A stretch of DNA of 64,000 nucleotides, from contig NZ_QJSP01000003.1 in NCBI RefSeq assembly GCF_003217475.1, positions 248,001 through 312,000 on the forward strand, given 5' to 3'. The position numbers were made by a program, and so were the translations under genes. Source of the DNA: Williamsia limnetica. Its GTDB lineage: Bacteria; Actinomycetota; Actinomycetes; Mycobacteriales; Mycobacteriaceae. Below, one piece after another: positions 35,531 to 44,600 of this stretch (position 1 is its first letter; the number at the start of each line of letters is the position of its first letter). The notes under the pieces are model-generated. The model was given only the letters and a program-made list of their open reading frames with translations. It searched no databases and had not been told where the DNA came from.

Positions 35531-35779
35531 GTGACCACTGACAAGAACCTCCACGCCCAGATCACCGATTTGATCGCACACGAAAAAGAACTCCGCAGTC
35601 AGCTGACGGACGGCGAGATCACTCCCGAAGAGGAGCACGCGCAGCTCCGCGAGGTCGAGGTGCAGCTCGACCAGTGCTGGGACCTGCTCCGACAGCGCGA
35701 CGCGCTGCGGCGTTCCGGCGGCGATCCCGACGACGCCGAGGTGCGGTCGGAGAACGTGGTCGAGGGCTACCTCAACTGA
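35531..35779 (+). CDS. DUF2630 family small protein
   Basis: An 82-residue, highly charged, mostly helical protein. The pattern IAHEKELRSQL, DQCWDLLRQRDALR and the C-terminal NVVEGYLN mark DUF2630, a conserved actinobacterial family of unknown function that likely forms a coiled coil. A TAGAGT box (35518-35523) lies seven bases before the GTG at 35531, so translation is probably leaderless; the GTG at 35528 is the alternative. It lies just upstream of a tRNA gene. Confidence 0.85.
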   Translation: MTTDKNLHAQITDLIAHEKELRSQLTDGEITPEEEHAQLREVEVQLDQCWDLLRQRDALRRSGGDPDDAEVRSENVVEGYLN

Positions 35780-35801
35780 CTTGGTAAGTTCTCTCCCGTG
35801 C

Positions 35802-35877
35802 GCCCCCGTAGCTCAGGGGATAGAGCAACCGCCTCCTAAGCGGTAGGTCGCAGGTTCGAATCCTGCCGAGGGCACCA
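35802..35877 (+). tRNA. tRNA-Arg (anticodon CCT)
   Basis: A complete cloverleaf: acceptor stem GCCCCCG/CGAGGGC (one C-A mismatch at pair 5), D-stem GCTC/GAGC, anticodon stem ACCGC/GCGGT with loop CTCCTAA, giving anticodon CCT, and T-loop GGTTCGAATCC. Discriminator A at 35874 and an encoded CCA at 35875-35877. It decodes AGG. No attachment-site duplication of its 3' end is seen in the window. Confidence 0.97.
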
Positions 35878-35884
35878 TCTTCTG

Positions 35885-35935
35885 CCCCGAGAGCACCCAT
35901 CAAGGGCACATAGCCCTCGGCGGGAGCTCTCGGGG
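35885..35935. terminator. Nested hairpin after tRNA-Arg
   Basis: Outer arms CCCCGAGAGC (35885-35894) and GCTCTCGGGG (35926-35935) pair perfectly; an inner AGGGC/GCCCT hairpin with loop ACATA lies at 35903-35917. It follows the tRNA by 7 bases and faces the 3' end of the GNAT gene, so it can end transcription from both sides. Confidence 0.75.
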
Positions 35936-35963
35936 ACGATTCTGGTGGGCATTGGCAACACAG

Positions 35964-36491
35964 TCAGGGCAACGCCCGCTCGAGGATGTCATCGTCCTCG
36001 TAGACCCCGCCGATCAGGAACCGCTTGCCTCCGACCTTCCCGAAACCGTTCTTCTCGTAGAACCGGTGCGCGCGGACGTTGAGTTCATTCACACCGAGCC
36101 ACACCCCCGCACCACCGCGAGCCTGCGCCAACGTAAGGGTCTGCGCCATCAGCTGATGCGCGACCCCACCTCCGTGCGCACCGGGCAGCACGTAGCACTT
36201 GCTGAGTTCGACGGTCGGTCGCAGCGTGATGGCTGCCGCGACGTCGGGGTCAGCGGGCTCACCGAACACGATCATCGTGTAGCCGCTCAGGTGGTCAGAG
36301 TCGTCCGCGACGACGATGATTCGCTCCGGGTCGGCCAGGTACTCGTCGAAACGCTCCCGCGACAGCTCGGTCGCGATGAAGTCGGCCTTCGCGGCCGCGG
36401 TCGTCTGCGGTGGGCAGGCCAGCGGAAAGGTGGCGGCCGCAACCACTGCGAGCGCGTGGGCGTCGTCGCGGGTTGCCTGACGGATCAACAT
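35964..36491 (-). CDS. GNAT family N-acetyltransferase
   Basis: A 175-residue protein starting MLIRQATRDDAHAL. The acetyl-CoA binding region is degenerate but recognisable: LSKCYVLPGAHGGGVAHQLM (motif A, Q/R-x-x-G-x-G/A type), then VWLGVNELNVRAHRFYEKNGF and a final VYEDDDILERAL. It likely acetylates a small molecule or protein N-terminus; the substrate is unknown. The frame stays open far upstream, but the homology ends at this ATG, and the neighbouring carboxypeptidase gene lies on the other strand 102 bases away. Confidence 0.88.
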   Translation of the reverse strand: MLIRQATRDDAHALAVVAAATFPLACPPQTTAAAKADFIATELSRERFDEYLADPERIIVVADDSDHLSGYTMIVFGEPADPDVAAAITLRPTVELSKCYVLPGAHGGGVAHQLMAQTLTLAQARGGAGVWLGVNELNVRAHRFYEKNGFGKVGGKRFLIGGVYEDDDILERALP

Positions 36492-36593
36492 TCGGCCCAG
36501 GCTACAAGAGTTGACCCTGAGGACATTTCGACGCAAGCATGGCAAACTTCGGTGTTGCCGCAAGTTGCAGTAACCAGGCCCGAGGGAATCACC

Positions 36594-38255
36594 ATGTTCA
36601 GCAGCACGATCAAGCGCCGTTCGTTTCTCGCCGGGGTCGCCGGCGTCTCTGTTGCTGCAGTGGCCTGCAGCACCGACTCCGACAGCGCCGGCCCGTCGGC
36701 CGGCGCCTCGAAGTCGGCCACCCCACTCCCGGACAGCATCCGTGCCGTCCTCGACAAACCCCGCTACCTCGAATCCGGCGCGACGTGGAGTCTGCTGGTC
36801 AGCGATGTAAAGACCGGAGAGGTCTTCTACGACCTCAACCCCGACGACATCGCACTCACCGGGTCGACGCGAAAGCTGTTCTCGGTCGGTATGGCGCTGA
36901 ACACTCTCGGCGCCGACCACCGGATCACCACGCCCGTGTACCGCACCGGAACCGTCGTCCAGGGCACGCTGAACGGCGATCTGATCCTCGTCGGCAACGG
37001 TGACCTCACCTTCGGAGGCCGTCGCATCGACGCGGACACCGTGGAGTTCACCGACTTCGATCACAACGACGCCAACAACCTGGGCACCGCGATCCCGACG
37101 CCGCAGGATCCGCTTTTCGCCATCAACGACCTCGCCGCCCAGGTCAAAGCGGCGGGGATAAAGACCATCAGCGGGAATGTGATCGTCGACGACAGACTGT
37201 TCACCCCGTACCGCGTTCCGAACGGCAACTTGCTGATCACTCCGATCCTCGTGAACGAGAACATGGTCGACGTGATCGTCGATCCGACGCAGCCCGGCGG
37301 GCCGGCGACGGTCGACTATCGACCGAAATCGTCTGCCCTGACCGTCACGGGCGCGGTCACCACGGTTTCCGCAGGCACCGACAGCAAGGTGACGTTGTCC
37401 GACAACGGCCGGATCGAGTGCGTCGGCGTCGCCGGGTGCACCGGCACCGTCGGCGGCGACATCGCCGCGGATTATCAGGCACCGCTCACCGGCAACGAGA
37501 CCTTCGTCGGCACGTTTCGAATCGAGGACCCTGCGGCCTACGCGCGCACCGCCTTCGTCGAAGCCCTGCGCCGCAACGGTATCGGCATGAGCGCTCCCGC
37601 AATAGGCCCCAACCCGGCGGCGCAGCTGCCTGCCGCGGACACCTACACCGACGACAACCGCGTCGCGTCCTTCGTCTCCCCGCCCTACCTCCAGCAGGCA
37701 CAGCTCATCCTCAAGGTCAGCCTCAACCTCGGCGCGAACCTGGCGCTGAGCCTGTTCGGTCTGACCAAGGGAGCAACCACCATCGACACTGCCCTGGCCG
37801 CCGAGCGGGAGACGCTCATCGCCGATTTCGGTATCGAAGGCAAACAATTCGACTTCCCCACCAATGGCAGCGGCAGTCCTGACAGCAAGGCCTCGCCTCG
37901 CGCTCTGGTCCAGTTGCTGACCGCGATGAGCAAGACGGACGTGGCCGCCGACTATCAGGCCTGTTTGCCGATCATGGGGGTCAACGGTTCGCTGGCCTCT
38001 ACCGGGACCACCCTGCCCGGCAAAGGCCACGTCTTCGCGAAGACCGGGACCACCGTGGAGCCCACCGAGGACGGGGAAGCCGTGAACCTCGTCGCCCAGA
38101 ATCTCGCCGGTTACATCGAGACCAAGAGCGGTCGCACGGTCGCATACGCGCTGATGGTCAACAACGCCGGGCGCCTCGACGACTTCGGTCCGGAGATCTC
38201 GTCGGTCTTCGAGGACGAGGGCGTCATCTCGAGCATCATCTACGAGACACTCTGA
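36594..38255 (+). CDS. D-alanyl-D-alanine carboxypeptidase/endopeptidase (PBP4/DacB type)
   Basis: A 553-residue serine peptidase of the S13 family. The N-terminus has twin arginines (KRRSFLAGVAG) and a lipobox AVAC, suggesting a Tat-exported lipoprotein. Active-site motifs are S-T-R-K (SxxK), S-L-N (SxN, in VSLNLGANL) and K-T-G (FAKTGTT). It trims D-Ala or cleaves cross-links in peptidoglycan outside the membrane. The ATG at 36594 has GAGGGA upstream; the open frame to 35952 is an artefact of high GC. Confidence 0.92.
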   Translation: MFSSTIKRRSFLAGVAGVSVAAVACSTDSDSAGPSAGASKSATPLPDSIRAVLDKPRYLESGATWSLLVSDVKTGEVFYDLNPDDIALTGSTRKLFSVGMALNTLGADHRITTPVYRTGTVVQGTLNGDLILVGNGDLTFGGRRIDADTVEFTDFDHNDANNLGTAIPTPQDPLFAINDLAAQVKAAGIKTISGNVIVDDRLFTPYRVPNGNLLITPILVNENMVDVIVDPTQPGGPATVDYRPKSSALTVTGAVTTVSAGTDSKVTLSDNGRIECVGVAGCTGTVGGDIAADYQAPLTGNETFVGTFRIEDPAAYARTAFVEALRRNGIGMSAPAIGPNPAAQLPAADTYTDDNRVASFVSPPYLQQAQLILKVSLNLGANLALSLFGLTKGATTIDTALAAERETLIADFGIEGKQFDFPTNGSGSPDSKASPRALVQLLTAMSKTDVAADYQACLPIMGVNGSLASTGTTLPGKGHVFAKTGTTVEPTEDGEAVNLVAQNLAGYIETKSGRTVAYALMVNNAGRLDDFGPEISSVFEDEGVISSIIYETL

Positions 38256-38333
38256 ACACACCACCCTCACGCACCCTGACAATCACCCTTGCCATACTTG
38301 GACCCGAGCATCGGCGTTCGAGAGGGGTAAGAC

Positions 38334-39494
38334 ATCAAAAGGTTTCTGGCACCGGCGTTGATCTTCATCGGGGTAGCGGCGATCACCGCAGCGATCGCGG
38401 TTCCACTGTGGTTGGTCCCCAAGCTCAAGGTGGTGCCGCTCGACCTCGACATCACCACCGTTGCGCAGTCGCAGCCGGCGGGTTTGACCGACAGCAATGA
38501 CGTTCCCGCCCGGGTCTTCAACCGTTGCTCTGTCAGCGGACCGCGGGCGGAGGTCTTCGATGCCCATCTCACCCAGCAGCGCCGCACCGTGGTGATCGAT
38601 CCGTCCGATTCCGGCCAGGTGACCGTGCAGTCGGGGCAGACGGTCCAAATTGATCGCATCCAGGACGGCGACGAGACGATCGAGCCGACCGTCGCCCCCG
38701 TCGATGGCCAACGTACCTGCGAGGATGGCGTGCTCACCGGCAGCGTCGACGTGGTTTCTCTCGACCGCGAAACCAGCAAGCCCAACGGCGAGATCAACCG
38801 CCTCCATACGATCGAGGCCCCCGAAGGCACCCGCACCATCGATGCCGAGGACAACTTCGTCGAGGCGCCCCGGGAAGGGTTCCAGTACAAGTTCGGTTTC
38901 GACGTCGACAAGTCAGACCAGCTGTACTACGACATCAACTCCCGCCAGGACGTCCCCGCGAAGTTCGTTGGCGAGACCGAGATCAACGGTCTGACAGCGT
39001 ACGAGTTCGTCAGCGAGGTCCCCGAGATCGACCAGACGCTGCTCGAGACACCCAGCGGTCAACCGGGCCTGGGCACCTCGCTGGAGATGCCCGCGAGCTG
39101 GTGGGGCATCACCGGGATACCGGCCGACGAGAAGGTCGTGATGGACCGCTTCGCCAAGGCCACCCGGCACGTGTGGGTGGAGCCGAACACGGGCACCGTC
39201 CTCAACGGCCGCGAGATCCAGCACCAGTACTTCAAGTCGCCCGGCTGGGAGGATCCAGATTTGGCGGCGCCCATCCGTGACTTCCGGATGGATGCCTTCA
39301 GCGCGACGATGGCCTGGTCCGACGCGACGATCAAGCGTCAGTCCGACAAGGCGAGCGGCTACGTCGATCAACTGCGGTGGGGTGGCACGATCATCCCGAT
39401 CATCATCGGGGTGGTGGGCGGCGTCGCCCTGCTGGCGGGAATCGGACTTCTGGTGCGGCGACGACCGGAGGAACCCGGCAACAGAGTTGAATGA
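38334..39494 (+). CDS. DUF3068 family (PorA-like) membrane protein, probable ATC start
   Basis: A 386-residue protein with one transmembrane helix at each end and an extracytoplasmic beta-rich domain between (PLWLVPKLKVVPLDLD near the start, WWGITGIPADEKVVMDRFAK, C-terminal IIPIIIGVVGGVALLAGIG). The family is restricted to mycolic-acid actinobacteria and near relatives. The usual N-terminus begins M-K-R; here the codon is ATC in I-K-R-F-L-A-P-A, with a good AGAGGGG site (38321-38327) six bases before and a TAA stop just upstream. If ATC is not used, TTG at 38358 is the next choice but cuts the first helix. Confidence 0.75.
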   Translation: MKRFLAPALIFIGVAAITAAIAVPLWLVPKLKVVPLDLDITTVAQSQPAGLTDSNDVPARVFNRCSVSGPRAEVFDAHLTQQRRTVVIDPSDSGQVTVQSGQTVQIDRIQDGDETIEPTVAPVDGQRTCEDGVLTGSVDVVSLDRETSKPNGEINRLHTIEAPEGTRTIDAEDNFVEAPREGFQYKFGFDVDKSDQLYYDINSRQDVPAKFVGETEINGLTAYEFVSEVPEIDQTLLETPSGQPGLGTSLEMPASWWGITGIPADEKVVMDRFAKATRHVWVEPNTGTVLNGREIQHQYFKSPGWEDPDLAAPIRDFRMDAFSATMAWSDATIKRQSDKASGYVDQLRWGGTIIPIIIGVVGGVALLAGIGLLVRRRPEEPGNRVE

Positions 39495-39498
39495 GCAC

Positions 39499-40170
39499 GT
39501 GCGCACCCTCGGTCTCATCGGTTTCAAACTGATCCTTGGACTGCTCACTCTCACTGCGCTCGTCACCGAGGTGGTGGTGCTGATCGATCGCGGCACGTTC
39601 GAAGCCGCCAATTTCTTCAGTTACTTCACCGTGGAGAGCAACCTGCTGGCCTCGGTGGTGCTGCTGCTCAGTGCGGGGTTGCTGGCGAGTGGACGATCGC
39701 TCGACCGGATCGCGATGCTGCGGGGCGCGAGCACCCTGTACATGCTCGTGACCGGCATCGGCTTCACCGTCCTGCTGTCCGGACTCGAAGCCACCCAGTT
39801 CACAGCGGTCGCATGGGACAACACGGTGTTGCACTACCTGGTCCCCGTCGCAGTTGCGATCGACTGGCTGATCGATCCGCCCGCGGTGGGCATCAGTTCC
39901 CGAAAAGCCATGATCTGGTTGATCTTTCCCCTGGTGTACGTGGCATACACCTCGATCCGCGGTCCGCTCGTCGACTGGTACCCCTACCCGTTCCTCGATC
40001 CGGGCGAGAACGGTGTCGCAGCCGTGATCGTGGTCAGCATCGGCATCGCCGTCCTCGCGGCCCTGATCTCGTTGGCGCTCGCCTGGTACAGCAGATTCCG
40101 GGTGGCTACACCCGGAGCGCCAACGCCACCACCAGCCGGGTCGACTGGTCTCCCAGATCCAGGCCGGTGA
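39499..40170 (+). CDS. Pr6Pr family membrane protein
   Basis: A 223-residue protein with six predicted membrane helices, matching the Pr6Pr (six-helix) family: FSYFTVESNLLASVVLLLSA, then TVLHYLVPVAVAIDWL and LVYVAYTSIRGPLVDWYPYPF. The function is unknown. The start is uncertain: GTG at 39499 or TTG at 39487. It follows the DUF3068 gene closely, and its last 22 residues are read antisense to the pruC gene 3' end. Confidence 0.75.
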   Translation: MRTLGLIGFKLILGLLTLTALVTEVVVLIDRGTFEAANFFSYFTVESNLLASVVLLLSAGLLASGRSLDRIAMLRGASTLYMLVTGIGFTVLLSGLEATQFTAVAWDNTVLHYLVPVAVAIDWLIDPPAVGISSRKAMIWLIFPLVYVAYTSIRGPLVDWYPYPFLDPGENGVAAVIVVSIGIAVLAALISLALAWYSRFRVATPGAPTPPPAGSTGLPDPGR

Positions 40171-41722
40171 GTTCCCGCGTACGACGCAGCCGATACCGCA
40201 GCGTGTTCGGGTGCACGTGCAACTCACCCGCAGCCGTCCGGACATCGCCGAACGCGTCGAGGTACGCCCGCACCGACGGCACCAGCGCGGAATCATGGGC
40301 CAGGTCGTACTCGCGTAGCTGAGCAACCCGCGGATCGATCAGGTCGGGGTTGTCGGCGAGCAGACCGACGATCTCCGCGAGCAGCACCGGTGTTCGTGAT
40401 TGCTCGACGGTACTGACGGCGTCGATGTGCGCTCCCTCCCGCTGCGCCGCGTCGAGGACCCGATCCACGTCTTGACGCAGTCCTGCCACTGCGCCAAGAC
40501 CCGCCCGCGACTCGGCGACCACGCCGCGCACCCGGACACCGAACCGGTGCTGCGCCGCCGCCACGGTCACGCGCGCCCACTGCAACGTCGCCGCGCCGGC
40601 GTCGGTCCGCGGAAACAGTACGTAGACACGGTCGCCCGCGGCCGCAGTCACCGAGTCGGTCCGAAAGGCACTGGCGTGCAGCGTCAGTGCCGGGAGGTAT
40701 GACCCTGTCAACACAGTGCCCGCATCCGCGACGTCGCGGCCGCCGAAGCCCACGACCGCGACCGGACCGTCCACCGGAAGGGCCAGAGCGGATGCGAGAT
40801 ACGGGACGTCGATGACCTCGCCGCGCAGCCCGAGCAGCCGCTGCACCTGTTCTCCGTGCACCGACGGCACCGCTGCGGAACGGGCGATGATCCGAGCCGC
40901 CACCGCAGCCGCACCCGTGATCACCGCGCCTGCGTCGTCCGGCATGACCGCAGCGCCCTGTTGTAACCACAGGGTGCCCAGATATGTTGCGGCACCGGGC
41001 TCGCGGATACCGATGGCGATCCGGGGTCGCAATCCGAGGTCCACGCGTTCGGCCACCGAAACGACCTCCGTCCGGGACCGCAGGGCGCCGAACACACCCC
41101 ATTGCCGCAGCCAGTCGAGCATCTCCGGTGGGCCTTCACGCCCGAGGATGGACAACCGGCGTAGCGTATCCGCCTGCTCGTCGGAACTGCTGTAGGCCAG
41201 CACATGAGAGTCGGCGTCCTCGATACTCACCAGGCCGCCGGTACGGTCGGCGACAGCTTGCGCGAGAGCGAACAGGTCGCCTGCGGTACCGCTCGCCATG
41301 GATTCAGGTGATCCGGTCCGGGACTGATCCAGAACCCGCCCGATCAGGTTGTAGATCCGCTCCCACCGCGCATGCGGATCCACGGCCACCACCGCGATAC
41401 CACCGGCCGCCGCCCGCCTGACCAGGTCGGCGTCGGGGAGCTTCATCAGGATGGCAATCGGTGTCCGGGTACCGAGCGTCGCCAGCCAGGCAGTGGCCTG
41501 TTCGGAATCCACGCCGACCAGCAGTGCCAGTTCCGCGGCGCGGGCGGCCCGTCCGACACCGAGCAACAGGTCGTCGGCGTCGAGCAGCGCAACGGTCGAG
41601 ACCGGCTGGTCAAGCCCTTCTGGTGCCTCGACCAGCGTCACCAGGGTGCCGTCGAGCGCGAGGAGCAATCTCCCGAGGGTCAGCGAACCATCGGGCGGGA
41701 CGGCACCGTGCGGTCGAGCCAT
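40106..41722 (-). CDS. pruC: PucR-family regulator of proline catabolism (PruC-like)
   Basis: A 538-residue protein, the same length as M. tuberculosis Rv1186c (PruC). The N-terminal PucR-type domain leads to a GGDEF-like middle and a C-terminal helix-turn-helix (VRTAAGELHVHPNTLRYRLR). PruC activates pruA-pruB in response to proline. The gene is divergent from pruA with 93 bases between, as in mycobacteria. The chosen ATG at 41722 starts MARPHGAV; the ORF runs to 42016 but would overlap pruA. It converges on the Pr6Pr gene with a 65-base overlap. Confidence 0.88.
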   Translation of the reverse strand: MARPHGAVPPDGSLTLGRLLLALDGTLVTLVEAPEGLDQPVSTVALLDADDLLLGVGRAARAAELALLVGVDSEQATAWLATLGTRTPIAILMKLPDADLVRRAAAGGIAVVAVDPHARWERIYNLIGRVLDQSRTGSPESMASGTAGDLFALAQAVADRTGGLVSIEDADSHVLAYSSSDEQADTLRRLSILGREGPPEMLDWLRQWGVFGALRSRTEVVSVAERVDLGLRPRIAIGIREPGAATYLGTLWLQQGAAVMPDDAGAVITGAAAVAARIIARSAAVPSVHGEQVQRLLGLRGEVIDVPYLASALALPVDGPVAVVGFGGRDVADAGTVLTGSYLPALTLHASAFRTDSVTAAAGDRVYVLFPRTDAGAATLQWARVTVAAAQHRFGVRVRGVVAESRAGLGAVAGLRQDVDRVLDAAQREGAHIDAVSTVEQSRTPVLLAEIVGLLADNPDLIDPRVAQLREYDLAHDSALVPSVRAYLDAFGDVRTAAGELHVHPNTLRYRLRRTRELTGLDLGDQSTRLVVALALRV

Positions 41723-41815
41723 CGAGGCATCCTTTGTCTGGGTGAACCAAGAATAGGGCATTACCTTGTCCGATCGGCTATCGTTCGGCGGATCGGATCG
41801 CGATGCAATGGATTC

Positions 41816-43456
41816 ATGGACGCCATCACCACTCCCCCGACCGCCCGGAACGAGCCGGTCCACACCTACGCACCCGGATCCGCCGAGCGAGCCCGCATCA
41901 GCGCAGAGCTCGACAGACAGACGGCAGCAGGACCCATCGACCTGCCTCACGTCATCGGCGGAGTCCACGCCACCGGCGTCGGTGAACGCACCTGCGTGGT
42001 GCAACCCCATGCACACAACGACGTCCTCGGAACGTTCACGAACGCCACCGGAGACGACGCACGAGCGGCCGTCGCTGCCGCCCGTGATGCCGCAGCCGAC
42101 TGGGCAGCAACATCATTCGATGATCGCGCCGCAGTGTTGCTGCGTGCCGCTGACCTGCTGTCCGGACCGTGGCGCGAGAAGATCGCTGCCGCCACCATGC
42201 TCGGGCAGTCGAAAACGGTGCAGCAGGCCGAGATCGACGCGCCGTGCGAGCTGGTCGACTTCTGGCGTTTCAACGTCGGGTTCGCCCGCGAGATCCTCGC
42301 CGAGCAGCCCATCTCCGGTCCCGGGGTGTGGAATCGGCTCGACCACCGCCCCCTCGAAGGCTTCGTCTACGCGATCACGCCGTTCAACTTCACCGCCATC
42401 GCGGCGAACCTGCCCACCGCACCCATGTTGATGGGCAACACCGTCGTCTGGAAGCCGTCACCCACCCAGACCTACGCCGCCTACCTCACCATGACGCTCC
42501 TCGAGGCCGCCGGGATGCCGCCCGGAGTGATCAATCTCGTTGCCGGTGACGGCATCGCGGTGTCGGACGTAGCGCTGGCAGACCCGAACCTCGCCGGTAT
42601 CCACTTCACCGGCTCGACCGCGACGTTCCAGCACCTGTGGCGTGAGGTGGGCTCCAACATCGAGCGATACCGCACGTACCCGCGACTCGTCGGCGAGACC
42701 GGTGGCAAAGACTTTGTGCTGGCTCATACGTCGGCCGATCCCGACGTCCTGCGCACTGCTCTGGTCCGCGGAGCGTTCGAGTACCAGGGCCAAAAGTGTT
42801 CTGCCGCTTCCCGCGCATACATCCCGAGATCGGTGTGGGACACGATGGGCGATGATTTCCTGGCCGAGACCAACGCACTCGCCTACGGCGACGTCCGCGA
42901 TCTGCACAACTTCGGCGGAGCGGTCATCGACCAGCGGGCGTTCGACAAGTCGGCGGCAGCGATCGAGCGGGCGAAATCCGTCCCGTCCCTCACGGTCGCG
43001 GCGGGTGGCGGCCACGACGATTCGACAGGCTACTTTGTCCAGCCGACCGTCCTGCTGAGCGACGATCCCCACGACGAATCCTTCAGGACCGAGTACTTCG
43101 GCCCCATCCTGGCAGTGCACGTCTATCCTGACAACGAGTTCGAATCGATGGTGCACGAGGTCGATTCGAGTGCCCGTTACGCGCTGACCGGTGCAGTGAT
43201 CGCCGACGACCGGGCCGCGGTGACCACCGCGATGTCGGGACTGCGGAACGCCGCCGGAAACTTCTACATCAACGACAAGCCCTCTGGCGCCGTTGTCGGA
43301 CAGCAGCCTTTCGGCGGTGCGAGGGCCTCGGGCACCAACGACAAGGCGGGGTCGAAGCAGAACCTGATGCGGTGGACGTCCACCCGCACCATCAAGGAGA
43401 CGTTCGACCCGCCGACCTCGTCGTCCTATCCCCACATGGCAGGTGAGCAGCCGTGA
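41816..43456 (+). CDS. pruA: L-glutamate gamma-semialdehyde dehydrogenase (P5C dehydrogenase)
   Basis: A 546-residue aldehyde dehydrogenase. The general-base Glu is in VGETGGKDF and the catalytic Cys in YQGQKCSAASR; FTGSTATFQHLW is the cofactor turn. It oxidises pyrroline-5-carboxylate/glutamate semialdehyde to glutamate, the second step of proline breakdown. The frame is open upstream, but MDAITTPPTARNEP fits the family length. Its stop overlaps the pruB GTG by 4 bases. Transcription is probably controlled by the divergent PruC. Confidence 0.95.
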   Translation: MDAITTPPTARNEPVHTYAPGSAERARISAELDRQTAAGPIDLPHVIGGVHATGVGERTCVVQPHAHNDVLGTFTNATGDDARAAVAAARDAAADWAATSFDDRAAVLLRAADLLSGPWREKIAAATMLGQSKTVQQAEIDAPCELVDFWRFNVGFAREILAEQPISGPGVWNRLDHRPLEGFVYAITPFNFTAIAANLPTAPMLMGNTVVWKPSPTQTYAAYLTMTLLEAAGMPPGVINLVAGDGIAVSDVALADPNLAGIHFTGSTATFQHLWREVGSNIERYRTYPRLVGETGGKDFVLAHTSADPDVLRTALVRGAFEYQGQKCSAASRAYIPRSVWDTMGDDFLAETNALAYGDVRDLHNFGGAVIDQRAFDKSAAAIERAKSVPSLTVAAGGGHDDSTGYFVQPTVLLSDDPHDESFRTEYFGPILAVHVYPDNEFESMVHEVDSSARYALTGAVIADDRAAVTTAMSGLRNAAGNFYINDKPSGAVVGQQPFGGARASGTNDKAGSKQNLMRWTSTRTIKETFDPPTSSSYPHMAGEQP

Positions 43457-44412
43457 ACGCACCCATCGTCGCAGTGACCCGCAACGTCATCATGGCCGCT
43501 GCTCGCAGCGACCGGATCAAACGCACCGCCGAGAAGATGCCCGTCACCCGGAACGTGGTGCACCGCTTTGTACCCGGCGAATCGTTCGACGAGGTTCTCG
43601 ATGCCGGGACAGGCCTGCTCGCGTCCGGGCGCATGATCAGCATCGACCACCTCGGCGAGGACACCACCGACGAATCGGCGGCCGAGGCGACGGTACAGGC
43701 GTACCTGCGATTGATCGGGCTACTCGGCGAGCTGGAGGTCTCGTCACTCGAGCATCCCCTGGAGGTGTCACTGAAACTGTCTGCGCTGGGCCGTGCGTTG
43801 CCGCGCCACGGCGAGAAGATCGCGCTGGAAAACGCCCACCGGATCGCCGTCGCGGCAGCACAAGCCGGCGTCTGGGTGACCGTCGACGCCGAGGACCACA
43901 CCACCACGGACGCCACCCTGCGGATCGTCCGCGAACTACGCGCCGACTTCCCCGACCTCGGAACCGTATTGCAGTCCTATCTGCATCGCACAGAGGATGA
44001 TTGCGCCGAACTCTCAGGCCCGGGGTCGCGGATCAGGCTCTGCAAGGGAGCATATGCCGAACCCGCGGACGTGGCTTTCCAGACCAAGGCAGACGTCGAC
44101 GACTCCTACCTTCGGTGCCTACGAATCCTGATGGAGGGCAGTGGTTATCCCATGGTTGCCAGCCATGACCCGGCGATGATCGCGGCAGCGGAGACGTTGT
44201 CCGCAGCCGCCGGCCGCCGACCCGAGGAGTGGGAACACCAGATGCTCTACGGCATTCGCAATGGTGAGCAGCTACGACTCGCGCAGGTAGGCCGCCAGGT
44301 CCGGGTGTATGTCCCCTTCGGTTCACAGTGGTACGGCTACTTCATGCGCCGCCTCGCCGAGCGTCCGGCCAACCTCACGTTCTTCCTGCGTGCGTTGGTC
44401 TCGCGCGGCTGA
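43453..44412 (+). CDS. pruB: Proline dehydrogenase
   Basis: A 319-residue FAD enzyme with the TIM-barrel features of the monofunctional PRODH family: GRMISIDHLGEDTTDES, VSLKLSALG, DAEDHTTTDATL, RIRLCKGAY and the late YVPFG-x-x-W-Y-G-Y-F-M-R-R-L-A-E-R-P. It oxidises proline to pyrroline-5-carboxylate, passing electrons to the respiratory chain at the membrane. It begins with a GTG overlapping the pruA stop (GTGA), so the pair is coupled. Confidence 0.95.
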   Translation: MNAPIVAVTRNVIMAAARSDRIKRTAEKMPVTRNVVHRFVPGESFDEVLDAGTGLLASGRMISIDHLGEDTTDESAAEATVQAYLRLIGLLGELEVSSLEHPLEVSLKLSALGRALPRHGEKIALENAHRIAVAAAQAGVWVTVDAEDHTTTDATLRIVRELRADFPDLGTVLQSYLHRTEDDCAELSGPGSRIRLCKGAYAEPADVAFQTKADVDDSYLRCLRILMEGSGYPMVASHDPAMIAAAETLSAAAGRRPEEWEHQMLYGIRNGEQLRLAQVGRQVRVYVPFGSQWYGYFMRRLAERPANLTFFLRALVSRG

Positions 44413-44435
44413 TCCGCTTCCCCGCCCCCCCGAAA

Positions 44436-44514
44436 CCGGAGGAACTGACACATCCTCCGACTTTTGCCACACCCTCCGACTGTGCAACCGGAGGACCTGC
44501 TCAAAGTCGGAGGA
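44436..44514. repeat. Nested four-arm palindrome, CCTCCGAC family, 5' of nuclease gene
   Basis: Arms in order: CCTCCGAC (44454-44461), CCTCCGAC (44473-44480), CCGGAGGA (44488-44495), GTCGGAGGA (44506-44514); the outer pair extends to CCTCCGACTTT/AAAGTCGGAGG. A further inverse arm CCGGAGGA precedes at 44436-44443. The first 27 bases from 44437 (arm, then AACTGACACAT, then arm) occur again as an exact direct repeat at 45588-45614, past the gene. Confidence 0.88.
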
Positions 44515-44520
44515 GGTCTG

Positions 44521-44549
44521 TTATCCACAGGGTGCGCATCCATCCACAA
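44521..44549 (+). promoter_or_regulatory. Paired DnaA-box-like motifs in the nuclease leader
   Basis: TTATCCACA (44521-44529) is a perfect classical DnaA box. A second, weaker motif CCATCCACA begins at 44540, 19 bases later. They lie 6 bases after the palindrome and 50-80 bases before the gene's ATG. The paralogous locus has the same layout (58455-58481). Binding by DnaA is not shown; the motifs may serve another protein. Confidence 0.6.
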
Positions 44550-44600
44550 TTGACCCCTGACCAACGCTCGAGGTCGCCGGCGCCGGTCACACTCATCGGC

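Noticed and set aside
35802-35963. Integration site of a mobile island at tRNA-Arg
   Set aside because: No integrase gene and no repeat of the tRNA 3' end are visible in the window.
35952-38255. 767-residue ORF as one protein
   Set aside because: Only the part from 36594 has a signal peptide and PBP4 motifs; the upstream part is antisense to the GNAT gene.
35964-38282. 772-residue minus-strand ORF
   Set aside because: Only the last 175 residues (GNAT) look real; the rest is antisense to the carboxypeptidase.
40106-42016. 636-residue version of the PucR regulator
   Set aside because: It would overlap pruA by 200 bases; the 538-residue form matches the length of Rv1186c.
44521-44549. Replication origin
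   Set aside because: Only two DnaA-like boxes are present, with no AT-rich unwinding region and no dnaA/dnaN genes nearby.
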